Assembly: GCA_950096985.1 (NCBI GenBank)
Contig: CATNBA010000001.1
Coordinates: 1 to 64,000 of the forward strand
DNA: 64,000 nt
Direction of reading: 5' to 3'
From: an uncultured Candidatus Melainabacteria bacterium
Lineage (GTDB): Bacteria; Cyanobacteriota; Vampirovibrionia; Gastranaerophilales; Gastranaerophilaceae
Part shown: positions 1 to 7,955 of the stretch, one piece after another
Numbering within the stretch: the stretch's first letter is position 1
Layout: each line of letters begins with the position of its first letter
Notes under the pieces: generated by a model
Told to the model about the DNA's origin: nothing
The model's database searches: none
Seen by the model: only the letters and a program-made list of their open reading frames with translations
Made by a program: the position numbers and the translations under genes

Positions 1-318
1 AAATGTTATCAAAATAGTCTGAAAAGTCGGTTTTAATAAAATGAGCAATTTTATTTAAATCAGTATTTGTACTCAAATCAAAAGGACAGGATTTTTCTCC
101 GTAAAACCTGCGTGGTTTGAGTTTTATCGCTGTGGTCAATCCGCGGGAAGACAATTAGAACCAAGAGAAACTATATGATAGTTTGCTCTTTTAAATCGAA
201 TGTAATCCGATAACGTAAACCAGTATAATGCATCACGGTAAAATATACGATGTTTATATGGTAAAAAGCAAGTCAGTACTTTGCAAATAAATTTTTTTGT
301 GCGTTGTAGATAGGACAT
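1..318 (-). pseudogene. DUF1796-like putative cysteine peptidase, frameshifted and cut by window edge
   Basis: Starting at the ATG at 318 (AGGAGA six bases upstream), the minus strand encodes 60 residues ending in YHIVSLGSNCLPAD and a stop at 136. The neighbouring frame then stays open to the window edge and reads LTTAIKLKPRRFYGEKSCPFD and onward. The pair SLGSNC...PFD is the signature of the DUF1796 putative papain-like cysteine peptidase family, where the two motifs sit about 25 residues apart in one chain. Adding one C to the CCC run near 146-148 restores LGSNCLPRGLTTAIKLKPRR without a stop. I read this as one gene broken by a one-base deletion, or as a sequencing error. The rest of the domain is beyond the window. 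The family assignment is from memory of the motif. Confidence 0.6.
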
Positions 319-365
319 GATATTCTCCTAGTTAAATTGATATAAATAATGGACTGTCATTCCTG

Positions 366-608
366 GTGACTAAACTCACTATACGTCAAAATTGGAATAT
401 GGGTCAAGCTATAAGAAAAAGAATTGCAAAAAATGTTAAATTCTATCGTGAAAAAAATTTTTTTACGCAAGAAAAATTATCTTTAATACTGGGATTTGAC
501 AATTCATATATTTCAAAATTAGAAAGAGAAAAGATTAACATAACAATAGATAAATTAGCCCAAATTGCAAATTTTTTTGATATTGACATATTAGAACTAC
601 TAAAATAG
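366..608 (+). CDS. Xre-family helix-turn-helix regulator, copy 1
   Basis: This 80-residue protein is nearly all one HTH_3 (Cro/C1-type) domain. The recognition region reads LILGFDNSYISKLEREK, followed by the typical stabilising helices ITIDKLAQIANFFDID. The GTG at 366 and the ATG at 399 are both possible starts; neither has a clear ribosome-binding site. It is a tandem paralogue of the next gene (620-880). The 5' sequence ATGGACTGTCATTCCTG at 349 matches the N-terminal coding start of copy 2, but there it runs into TGA after six codons, and the distance to the shared ATG is one base shorter than in copy 2. The original N-terminus has therefore probably been lost by frameshift. It probably acts as a dimeric DNA-binding repressor; its target is unknown. 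Confidence 0.85.
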   Translation: MTKLTIRQNWNMGQAIRKRIAKNVKFYREKNFFTQEKLSLILGFDNSYISKLEREKINITIDKLAQIANFFDIDILELLK

Positions 609-619
609 TTATTATAGAT

Positions 620-880
620 ATGGACTACCATTCCTGTATAAAAGAAAATATGTTTGTCAATATATGGAATATGGTTCAGAATGTAAGAGCTCGCTTAGCT
701 ACTAATATTAAATATTTTAGAGAAAAACACAACTACAAACGTGAAGAACTTTCATTGATGCTTGGGGTTGATAATTCTTACATTAGCAAACTCGAAAAAG
801 GTAAGGTTAATATTACGATTGATAAAATTGAACAATTGGCTAATATATTCAATATTGAGCCTTTTGAATTAATAAAATAA
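620..880 (+). CDS. Xre-family helix-turn-helix regulator, copy 2
   Basis: This 86-residue HTH_3 protein is a tandem paralogue of the gene just upstream. The core reads LMLGVDNSYISKLEKGKVN. The start may be ATG 620, giving an extra N-terminus MDYHSCIKEN, or ATG 671, which aligns with ATG 399 of copy 1. The gene ends 38 bases before the -35 box of the antisense RNA at about 954-1052, on the same strand. A read-through transcript would therefore carry that RNA and end at its terminator. This is the same arrangement as the AbrB-type gene at 11629-11784. I infer that it regulates, or is co-transcribed with, the antitoxin RNA. Confidence 0.87.
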   Translation: MDYHSCIKENMFVNIWNMVQNVRARLATNIKYFREKHNYKREELSLMLGVDNSYISKLEKGKVNITIDKIEQLANIFNIEPFELIK

Positions 881-918
881 CTGCGCCTTGCATTAAACAC
901 CACCGTTTACGTTTGCCC

Positions 919-947
919 TTGACAAATCTAACATAATCGTAAATAAT
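919..947 (+). promoter_or_regulatory. Promoter of antisense RNA 1
   Basis: A perfect -35 TTGACA (919-924), a 17-base spacer and AATAAT (942-947) predict a start near 954. The -10 context TCGTAAATAAT is identical to that of the antisense promoter at 11598-11626. Confidence 0.7.
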
Positions 948-953
948 ATGAAT

Positions 954-1052
954 AAGGGCGGAGCAAGTTCCAGCTTGCCCCATTAAAAGCCCCATTTTAG
1001 TTGAAACATTTAAGCGCTATTATTATCAATAAGATAAGCAGTAGCGCTTTTT
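954..1052 (+). ncRNA. Candidate antisense antitoxin RNA 1 (about 100 nt)
   Basis: The RNA begins about seven bases after a strong promoter. It opens with a stem-loop (GCAAG/CTTGC, 964-978) and ends in a terminator: AAGCGCTA (1012-1019) pairs with TAGCGCTT (1042-1049) and runs into TTTTT. It is fully antisense to the 3' two thirds and 3' UTR of the hydrophobic peptide gene on the minus strand (997-1071). The layout (5' stem-loop, linker, terminator inside the peptide ORF) matches antisense RNA 2 at 11512-11591. The proposed role is base pairing with the peptide mRNA as a type I antitoxin. Promoter, terminator and overlap are seen; function is inferred. Confidence 0.6.
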
Positions 1053-1071
1053 CAGTTATCCTGAATTCCAA
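997..1071 (-). CDS. Candidate type I toxin: 24-residue hydrophobic peptide
   Basis: A small ORF runs from a TTG at 1071 to TAA at 997. The peptide has a charged head (MEFRITEK), a hydrophobic core at residues 9-20 (ALLLILLIIIAL), then K-C-F-N. A strong ribosome-binding sequence AGAAAGGGGGTG lies six bases before the TTG; an in-frame GTG at 1080 would add three residues. The transcript should start near 1153 with GAGGGTAAG and carry an 80-base leader. Leader start, ribosome site and peptide design all match the second module at 11459. The 3' two thirds of the ORF is overlapped by a convergent antisense RNA. No homology search was possible, so toxicity is inferred from architecture only. Confidence 0.55.
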   Translation of the reverse strand: MEFRITEKALLLILLIIIALKCFN

Positions 1072-1159
1072 CTTTATCACCCCCTTTCTCTTACGGTTTA
1101 ACAAATTTTAAGTTCGTGCCGCTGAGAAATGAAAGATGATTGGGCTTACCCTCATAAAT

Positions 1160-1188
1160 ATAATACATCACGTTCGAGAATAAGTCAA
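1160..1188 (-). promoter_or_regulatory. Promoter of hydrophobic peptide 1
   Basis: On the minus strand TTGACT (1188-1183), a 17-base spacer and TATTAT (1165-1160) predict a start near 1153, giving an mRNA that begins GAGGGTAAG. Confidence 0.6.
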
Positions 1189-1212
1189 TATTTTTAAAAT
1201 TTACCAACCCAA

Positions 1213-1240
1213 TAAAAAAAGTCCCTTTCGGGACTTTTTT
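1213..1240 (-). terminator. Intrinsic terminator after the 1239-1616 gene
   Basis: The stem AAGTCCC/GGGACTT with a TTTC loop is flanked by A and T runs and overlaps the stop codon of the upstream minus-strand gene. It can work in both directions. Confidence 0.85.
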
Positions 1241-1616
1241 AAGATTTTTTTGAAACCAATTTACCAATTGTACTGTCCCAAACCTTAACAGCATATTCGC
1301 CAACAGTACAAGCAAGATTTTTGGTTTGTGGCCACAATTTTTTTAAGAAACCGTCTGCACTATTGATATCGACTTTTTCCAAATGACCTTTTTTAACTGC
1401 ATAACCCAAGCCTGCAAATGCACCAAGTGCAACAGCTAATGTTCCTAATAAACCTTTTGCTCCTGATTTTTTCTTTTCAGAGCCTTCCATTTCAAAAGAA
1501 TCAGACGGCATTTGCCCTACTTGAGCAGGCGATGCAAATTGCCCCGGCGAACTAATTAAATCTTGAGTATTCGCAACATCACCGCGAAAACTTAGATTTG
1601 ATACAGAATTTATCAT
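1239..1616 (-). CDS. Small lineage-specific protein with one glycine-rich hydrophobic segment
   Basis: The start at 1616 is chosen because GGAGG lies five bases upstream; a longer reading frame to 1655 lacks a ribosome site. The 125-residue protein begins MINSVSNLSFRGD, then has a Pro/Ser/Gln-rich stretch. Next come a lysine cluster and one hydrophobic helix around residues 58-75 (LLGTLAVALGAFAGLGYA), then a basic amphipathic tail. The N-terminal LSFRGD resembles ISFQGK at the start of the protein at 31601. I do not recognise a family. A membrane-associated role is plausible. It is monocistronic, with its own terminator. Confidence 0.7.
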   Translation of the reverse strand: MINSVSNLSFRGDVANTQDLISSPGQFASPAQVGQMPSDSFEMEGSEKKKSGAKGLLGTLAVALGAFAGLGYAVKKGHLEKVDINSADGFLKKLWPQTKNLACTVGEYAVKVWDSTIGKLVSKKS

Positions 1617-1793
1617 GGAAACCTCCTTTATGCCGCTAATGGCAATAATACACACTACTACATGTTAGAAAACGAATTTTATAATTATTTTGCCTTAAAT
1701 AAGTTAGTTTATCAATATTCGTTACAATTCGTTACAACAAAATTGGAATATTTTTTTATCCCGTGTCATCTTATTAAATGTAAGGAGAATGGC

Positions 1794-4319
1794 ATGGAAC
1801 AAGATATTTTAATTTATATTGATGACAAAGAGAGATTAGACGCGAGCGCAGCGGCAAATTCATTCGCGCATAAAGATGTTAAAAACAGAGCATATATAAA
1901 TACTTTGGGCGCAGAACTCGCCTTAAAATACCTCGTATCTGAAAATGTTGAGGTTTCCGAGGTAAAAAATATACATTCAATTAAGAAAATTCTTGAAGAA
2001 ACTGACATTGCCGATATTATGTTACCTAACATCCATATTGATGTAAGGGTTATATTTGATGAAAACGCTATATTTATTCCGAAATCGCATTTTGATTATA
2101 ACCTTGTACCTGATATATATCTTGTATTCAATCTTGCAAAAGACCATTCTCACGTAAAATTCGCAGGATTTTTTGAACCGAAACTTATTAATAAAAATAA
2201 TGAAAATTCTGACTATTACTTTATTGAAAAAGAAAAACTTAATTCTCCAAGCGATTTGGTGAACTATATTAATTCGTATAAAGGCAATACAGATAAAGAT
2301 TTGTCCGATGAAGATTTTGAAATCGCTGAAAAATTTATAGTTTCAATGTCTGATAATGACATATCAGAAAACGACAAAAAATATTTAATTAAACAGCTTT
2401 TAAAAAGTGCTGAATTAAGAGATAAATTTATAGAATACGAAAACTTTGAAACACTTTCTTATAAAGCTATGAATGACCCGCAAATAGAGAAAAAAGAAAT
2501 TCAGCCGATTGAAACATTTGATGAAATTTCCGAAACTATTGACTTGGGTTTACCCGAACTTGAAGAACTTACAACAGAAGAAGAAATAATTACAGAACCT
2601 GTTGATGAAAATGATGAAGAAATCTCGGATTTAGGCGATATCATAACAGAAGACCAAACTTCAACAGAAGAAGTTCAAGAAACTCAAGAAGAAGAAATAT
2701 TATCATTTGATGAAAATTTAATTGATGAAACTTTTTCACTTGAAAATCTGGAACTGCCTCAAGAAGAAACCGTTACAGAGCCGATGGTTGATGTAATTGG
2801 TATGGAAAACTTAGAAGTTTCTGAACCTGAAAAAAACATAGATGAACCTATAATTGAGGGGTTATCAATTGACAATGTTGAATTTTCTCCTATTGAAGAA
2901 ACTTTTGAAGAACCTGTTACTGATACAATATCACTTGAAAACATAGAAATTCCTGAAACAGAAACTTTAATTGAACAGACTAATATTGAAACAATTTCAT
3001 TAGATACAACAGAAACAATGCAGGTTGAAGAACCAGACATCCCGCAAGAACCTGTCGTAGATATGCTTTCTTTTGATGAAATAGAACCATTGCAGACTGA
3101 AGAATTATCTGTTGAAGAACCTCAGCTTTCTGATTTTGAAGAAATTTCAGGTATAGTCGAAGAACCTCAAACTGAAAGCTTTTCAGAAGAAACAATGTCA
3201 TTTGAAAATACTATTGAACAAAGTGAATCTGTTTCAGAAGAAAACGAAATTATTGAAGAATTTGCACAAATTCCGGATATCATAGAAACTTCCGAAGATG
3301 ACCAAGCTTTTAATAATATTATTGAAGAAGACCATACACAATACGAAGATACATCTTTTGGCAAAAATCTTTTGGATAATCTTGCCGCACAAAACGATGA
3401 TGATATAGAAATTGAAGACACTGAACAGTACACTTCTGCTGAAGATATATCATCCAGCGACTTGTTGTCTCAAATAGACGACGTTTTAAGTGCATCTTCA
3501 ATTGCAGATACTGCTCTTGAAAATGAAGATATGCCGACTGACAATATTGATGATATATTAAACGAAGAAACCGACTTAAATGTATTATATAATGAAGAAG
3601 TTTCTAATGAACATCAAGACGATGTAATGTATGAGCAGGAAGAAGAAGAAAGAGAGCTAACTTCTACAGTTCCGGGCTCTGCATTATACAACAAAAAATC
3701 AACCGACAAAAAATCACTTATCATTGCAAGTGCTCTTATAGGAATTCTTGCAATATCTTCGGTTTTCATATTCTTTAAACCTAAAAATAATAGTACCTCA
3801 GATATCGAACCTCTTCCTGCCAATAACGAAATCCCTGCACAACCGCAGCAGTCAATATCTGATGATATTCTTGCATCAAATACACCACAAACTCCTGTGA
3901 AAAAAGATATTGAAACCAGCAAAAAAGTTGTTAAAGAACTGAAAAATACTCCTCAAAAAACAATAAAATCAGAATCTTACCTTGATGTAAACAAACTGGT
4001 TTGGGATGTACCTGATGCACTTTCATACAGTACTAAAATGCAAAACTATTTAAGAACAGCAGGTAAAAGTATAAAATTGTCTTTATCAGCAGATTTATTG
4101 CTCGCAACAGAATATGCTTATACAAATCAGGTTAAAGTAGGCTTAACATTAAATAAAAACGGCTCAATTCAAGATGCACGAATACTTTCGGGCTCAGGAT
4201 CAACACAGATTGATAATATTGTGTTACAATCTGTTAAAGATACTTTAAACGTCGTAAAACCGCCTAGCGACGAGATTAAAACCCCAGACTTTAACTTAAA
4301 CCTTATCATATATTTTTAA
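1794..4319 (+). CDS. DUF1822 domain / acidic linker / membrane helix / TonB-C-like fusion protein
   Basis: The start at 1794 is preferred over 1662: GGAG lies six bases upstream, and the protein then begins where DUF1822 begins. The 841-residue chain has three parts. An N-terminal domain of about 150 residues has the DUF1822 pattern (NRAYINTLGAELALKYL; IADIMLPNIHIDVR; a hydrophobic strand then AGFFEP). A 450-residue, very acidic linker of imperfect EEP/SLENIE-type repeats follows. Last come one transmembrane helix (IIASALIGILAISSVFIFF) and a C-terminal TonB/TolA-C-like domain with VGLTLNKNGSIQDARILSGSGS. DUF1822 is typical of Cyanobacteria. The C-terminal domain probably lies outside the membrane and the acidic part inside. 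It is followed by a sigma-like factor 36 bases on. Function is unknown. Confidence 0.75.
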   Translation: MEQDILIYIDDKERLDASAAANSFAHKDVKNRAYINTLGAELALKYLVSENVEVSEVKNIHSIKKILEETDIADIMLPNIHIDVRVIFDENAIFIPKSHFDYNLVPDIYLVFNLAKDHSHVKFAGFFEPKLINKNNENSDYYFIEKEKLNSPSDLVNYINSYKGNTDKDLSDEDFEIAEKFIVSMSDNDISENDKKYLIKQLLKSAELRDKFIEYENFETLSYKAMNDPQIEKKEIQPIETFDEISETIDLGLPELEELTTEEEIITEPVDENDEEISDLGDIITEDQTSTEEVQETQEEEILSFDENLIDETFSLENLELPQEETVTEPMVDVIGMENLEVSEPEKNIDEPIIEGLSIDNVEFSPIEETFEEPVTDTISLENIEIPETETLIEQTNIETISLDTTETMQVEEPDIPQEPVVDMLSFDEIEPLQTEELSVEEPQLSDFEEISGIVEEPQTESFSEETMSFENTIEQSESVSEENEIIEEFAQIPDIIETSEDDQAFNNIIEEDHTQYEDTSFGKNLLDNLAAQNDDDIEIEDTEQYTSAEDISSSDLLSQIDDVLSASSIADTALENEDMPTDNIDDILNEETDLNVLYNEEVSNEHQDDVMYEQEEEERELTSTVPGSALYNKKSTDKKSLIIASALIGILAISSVFIFFKPKNNSTSDIEPLPANNEIPAQPQQSISDDILASNTPQTPVKKDIETSKKVVKELKNTPQKTIKSESYLDVNKLVWDVPDALSYSTKMQNYLRTAGKSIKLSLSADLLLATEYAYTNQVKVGLTLNKNGSIQDARILSGSGSTQIDNIVLQSVKDTLNVVKPPSDEIKTPDFNLNLIIYF

Positions 4320-4322
4320 TTA

Positions 4323-4331
4323 TGATATAAT
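4323..4331 (+). promoter_or_regulatory. Extended -10 promoter before the sigma-like gene
   Basis: TGATATAAT is an extended -10 element lying 24 bases before the GTG start at 4356. No good -35 is visible. The same nine bases recur at 9917 and 51077, so this looks like a common promoter form in this genome. Confidence 0.5.
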
Positions 4332-4355
4332 GTTGACAAACAGGAAAATATTAAA

Positions 4356-4922
4356 GTGGAATTAGCTCAAGATAAAATAGATTTAATAGAAAAAATTATC
4401 AAAAGCGATAGAAAATTCGCTGACAATGAAGATTTGTTTGATGACTTTTTCAACGAGACATGCAAACGTTCTTTGTTAATAGTTAAAACTGTAACATCTG
4501 ATGTTACGTTGGAAGCTTATTTGAAAAAAGTTGCTGCAACTTCAATCCTTAATGTTTTGAAAAACGAAGGCAGATTAAGAAGAACAAAAAACGGTTATAT
4601 GTCTGTTAAAGAAGTACCACTTGAAACAACTTCAAGTTTAACAGATTATTCACAAGTTACGGTAACATACGAGCCGGTTGATATTCAAGATACACCGGAA
4701 GATCTTGCTGTGAAAAAAGATATTCTGCAAAAAATAGTTGATACGGTTTATGAAATTGACCAAAATGCCCCTGATAAAAATTATTTAAAACTATATAATC
4801 TTCGTTATCAGGACGGGCATACTCAAAAAGAAATCGCAGAAGAATTGAATATGTCACAATCGGAAGTTTCAAAAAGATTATTTAAATTAATGAATAAAGT
4901 GAAACAAGCATTTAACGGGTAG
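4356..4922 (+). CDS. Sigma-70-family-like RNA polymerase sigma factor
   Basis: This protein of 188 residues starts at GTG 4356, with AGGA nine bases upstream. The C-terminus is a clear sigma region 4 helix-turn-helix (GHTQKEIAEELNMSQSEVSKRLFKLMNKV). The N-terminal half is helical and could be a diverged region 2 (LEAYLKKVAATSILNVLKNE), which has the look of ECF-like factors but lacks a textbook region 2.3/2.4. It probably directs RNA polymerase to a small regulon. It is sandwiched between the DUF1822 fusion and a zinc-ribbon/AAA/TPR protein that starts five bases after its stop. That pairing suggests that one of them controls its activity. Confidence 0.7.
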   Translation: MELAQDKIDLIEKIIKSDRKFADNEDLFDDFFNETCKRSLLIVKTVTSDVTLEAYLKKVAATSILNVLKNEGRLRRTKNGYMSVKEVPLETTSSLTDYSQVTVTYEPVDIQDTPEDLAVKKDILQKIVDTVYEIDQNAPDKNYLKLYNLRYQDGHTQKEIAEELNMSQSEVSKRLFKLMNKVKQAFNG

Positions 4923-4927
4923 TTAAA

Positions 4928-7870
4928 ATGATTTGTCCTATTTGTAAAAAAGAAGTTGCCGATAATACTCTCAAGTGTCCTTACTGCAATGCCCGTACAG
5001 GTTTAATTTGCAAAAATTGCAATACGGTTAATTCGATTTTTGACTACAAATGTAAAAACTGCGGTACAGAAATATTAAAGCTTTGCCCTAACTGCAAAAG
5101 TGTAAACTTTCCCAATGCAGAAAAATGCAGAAAATGCGGTTATACATTTACTGCCCCCCAAGCTCCCCAACAATTGGAATATTCTGCTAATCTTGTTTCA
5201 CAACAAAGCGCTAAAAATATTCTGGTGAGAGGCATTAAATCTAAGGATAAAAAAATATTCTCATTAAGCGGAGAAAAAGGCTGCGGTAAAAGTCTTGTTT
5301 TAAAATCAGTAATAAAAGATTTAAAAGATTATATTTGGATTTACGGCAAATGCACACCGATAACCCAAATCACATCGGGCGGAGTTATTCAGGATATTTT
5401 ACTAAACTTATTTAATTTACCTAACTTTTGTCTGAATAATCTTCAGTTTAAAAAAGATGCATCAAGATTTTTTAAAAATGAATTTCCTGAATTAGAAAAT
5501 AACGAAATTTTTGACCTTATAAACTTTTTATACCCTTCCGTTGAAGGTACTTTTGAAAACATTGTTGCAGGAAAAACTAATACATTTAAATTTTTAAATA
5601 AAGTTTTTGATAAAATTATAGAACAAGGAAAATTTGTTGTTGTAATAGATAATTTTGATTTTATTGACGGATTTTCTTATGAATTTATAAGCAAATATAT
5701 AAAAAAAGATAATGTTTGGAAAAACCTAAAATTTTTACTTTTATATAATGAAACAAAACCTGCAAAGGGTTATTTTTACTTCCCGTCCAACAAAGACGAG
5801 AATATATATCTTGATATAGGTATTGCTCCACTTGAACCACAACAGTTAAAGATAATTCTTGAACAGAAAACAAAAAAAATAAAAAACTTCCCTGATTTTA
5901 CTCCTGTAGAACTTCTTGATATCTATAAAATAAGCAAAGGAAGTCCATCATATATAAATCAGGCACTATGCCTTAAACATGATTGTACAATGTGTGAACA
6001 GGAATTTGAAATAAGCACCACATTTAAAGGTTTGTTGGAACACAGACTTGCACTGCTTTCACATTTAAACCCAAAGGCATATGAAATTTTGCTCGGGTCT
6101 GCAATAATCGGCGATAAAATCAATATAAACCTTGTAAAAGAAATTTTTGAAGTCAGTGATACAGAATTTAGAAAAATAATAGTTTACCTTAAACGTATGG
6201 ACTACATTAATTCGGTAAACGATATTTACTGCGAATTTAATTCGCTTTTATTATGGGAAACAATCCTGAAAACCGCTAAAAATGATGAGAATTATACAAA
6301 AATAAACAAACAAATTTTCACATATTTAACAGATTTTACCTTAAATTCACACCCAATACTCGGAATTGTTGCACAAAATCTTAAACAGCCCGAGCTTGCT
6401 CTTGAGATTTGGACAAGAAACACCAGACTTGCATCTTACATTGGCGATTTAAACCTTTATGCAATTTCACAAAAGCAGTCAATGGCATTGATAAATGAAT
6501 TTGATGAAAATGATACGCTGAAAATACGTTACAATATTTCAGAAAGGTTGGGTAAACTTCTTGCCAATTCAAATCCGGTTGAAGCTATGGAGTATCTGCC
6601 CGATGCTATTTCAAATGCTCAGGCAATAGGCGACAGCCCTAAAGAAATTGAACTTCTTGCTTATCTAGCATCCTGCTGCCGTAAAACAGGAAATTATTTT
6701 GGTGAAGTGGAATGTGTTGATGCTGTACTGGAAAAAGTTAAGCCTGAAAATGATATTGACATAGCACTTTTAAAAGCTTCAAAGCTCCAAGCATTGTTAA
6801 GTATCGGTAACTGCGGTCAAATCATTAATATGATTGATAATGAGATTATGCCTGTTCTTGACAGATATTTCAGCAAAAAGCACAGTGTTCAAGACAGTAA
6901 ACTAAACTTCATGTATGAAACGTGGTTAAGAGTTTATCTAATCCTTGCAAACGCTCTTGTATTGCAGGGCAGCGACAGGTCATTCGAAATTCTTACAATA
7001 CTTTTTGATATAATTGAGAGAAATCAGATAAAAGATAATTTATTTATCTGCAAATGTAAAGTTACTTTAGCCTTTGCAAATACAATGAAAGGTAATTTCC
7101 GTGCATCGGAACAAATGCTTGAAGAAGTACTCAAGCTGTACCGCGAAGACGTAATGGATAATGAAACAATTTTGCGCTGGAATTTTATTAATATAATTAA
7201 TAACTTCTTTAGAAAACGCTACCGTAACATGCAGGAAGATTTGTTCCAGATAGTAACTTTTGCAAACAATAACGGTGATAATTTTACAAAAAATATTTTG
7301 AAAACTTTATTGGGTAAAATTTTCCAAGATAATGGCAACTCAAAACAAGCTTTGGAAATTTATAACGATCAGGTTGCATATTTTGCAAAAGAAAAAATGG
7401 CACTGGGGGCATTGTTAGCGTGGTACTTAATCGCCGAAACTACTCTTGAAACAGAAGGCCCTCAAAACGCTATGGAAATCGCAGAACAGGCACTTGAAGT
7501 TGCACAAAATCCTAAAATTAATAACTACTTTTTCACAATTCTGTTAAAAACGGTTATTGCCAAATGCGCAATAACAAATTCGGATTTTGAAACTGCAAAA
7601 ATTCACATTGAAGGTGCAATTTTAATTGCAAGAAAATTCAACATGAAAGATATATTGTCAAGGCTTTACCTCTTGTACGGCAAATATTTCCAAGAACTTG
7701 GCTTAATGAAATCAGCCAAACAAATTGAATATTTACAAGCATCGGATAAACTTTATAAACAGTCAAAGGAGCTTTTAGAACATACAAAAAATAAATATGT
7801 ATATAAAGATTTGAAAAAAGCTCAAAGTGTGCTTGGCTCGTTTTGTAAACTGCATGGGATTGAAATATAA
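4928..7870 (+). CDS. Zinc-ribbon / AAA ATPase / TPR signalling protein (STAND-like)
   Basis: This is a 980-residue protein. Residues 1-75 carry tandem zinc ribbons (CPICKKE...CPYCNA, CKNCNT...CKNCGT, CPNCKS...CRKCGY). A P-loop ATPase follows, with Walker A GEKGCGKS near residue 116 and Walker B VVVIDNFDF near residue 240. A winged-helix-like region and then about 500 residues of helical TPR-type repeats complete it. This order (ribbon, AAA_16-like ATPase, TPR) is that of STAND-type signal-transduction ATPases. It lies five bases after the sigma-like gene and is probably co-transcribed. I infer that it senses a ligand or partner through its TPRs and acts on gene expression. No effector domain such as a cyclase or LuxR HTH is visible. 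Confidence 0.75.
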   Translation: MICPICKKEVADNTLKCPYCNARTGLICKNCNTVNSIFDYKCKNCGTEILKLCPNCKSVNFPNAEKCRKCGYTFTAPQAPQQLEYSANLVSQQSAKNILVRGIKSKDKKIFSLSGEKGCGKSLVLKSVIKDLKDYIWIYGKCTPITQITSGGVIQDILLNLFNLPNFCLNNLQFKKDASRFFKNEFPELENNEIFDLINFLYPSVEGTFENIVAGKTNTFKFLNKVFDKIIEQGKFVVVIDNFDFIDGFSYEFISKYIKKDNVWKNLKFLLLYNETKPAKGYFYFPSNKDENIYLDIGIAPLEPQQLKIILEQKTKKIKNFPDFTPVELLDIYKISKGSPSYINQALCLKHDCTMCEQEFEISTTFKGLLEHRLALLSHLNPKAYEILLGSAIIGDKININLVKEIFEVSDTEFRKIIVYLKRMDYINSVNDIYCEFNSLLLWETILKTAKNDENYTKINKQIFTYLTDFTLNSHPILGIVAQNLKQPELALEIWTRNTRLASYIGDLNLYAISQKQSMALINEFDENDTLKIRYNISERLGKLLANSNPVEAMEYLPDAISNAQAIGDSPKEIELLAYLASCCRKTGNYFGEVECVDAVLEKVKPENDIDIALLKASKLQALLSIGNCGQIINMIDNEIMPVLDRYFSKKHSVQDSKLNFMYETWLRVYLILANALVLQGSDRSFEILTILFDIIERNQIKDNLFICKCKVTLAFANTMKGNFRASEQMLEEVLKLYREDVMDNETILRWNFINIINNFFRKRYRNMQEDLFQIVTFANNNGDNFTKNILKTLLGKIFQDNGNSKQALEIYNDQVAYFAKEKMALGALLAWYLIAETTLETEGPQNAMEIAEQALEVAQNPKINNYFFTILLKTVIAKCAITNSDFETAKIHIEGAILIARKFNMKDILSRLYLLYGKYFQELGLMKSAKQIEYLQASDKLYKQSKELLEHTKNKYVYKDLKKAQSVLGSFCKLHGIEI

Positions 7871-7903
7871 TAAAAAGTATTATCGTTAAGATTAATGACA
7901 AAC

Positions 7904-7932
7904 AAAAAAGCTCCCCGATAAGAGAGCTTTTT
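7904..7932. terminator. Bidirectional intrinsic terminator
   Basis: The stem AAAAGCTC/GAGCTTTT has an 10-base loop. It lies between the convergent AAA/TPR gene and the GGGtGRT gene and serves either strand. Confidence 0.75.
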
Positions 7933-7955
7933 GTTATATTTATTCGCGCATAGCA

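Noticed and set aside
1091-1315. 74-codon minus-strand ORF
   Set aside because: It crosses a terminator and the end of a real gene. It is in a different frame from the 24-residue peptide, which has the ribosome site.
1662-1793. 44 extra N-terminal residues of the DUF1822 protein
   Set aside because: No ribosome site at 1662, whereas GGAG precedes 1794 and the domain begins there. The upstream residues do look protein-like, so some doubt remains.
2500-3600. Several minus-strand ORFs of 70-100 codons rich in Ser, Val and Ile
   Set aside because: They are complements of the acidic Glu-rich repeat linker of the DUF1822 fusion.
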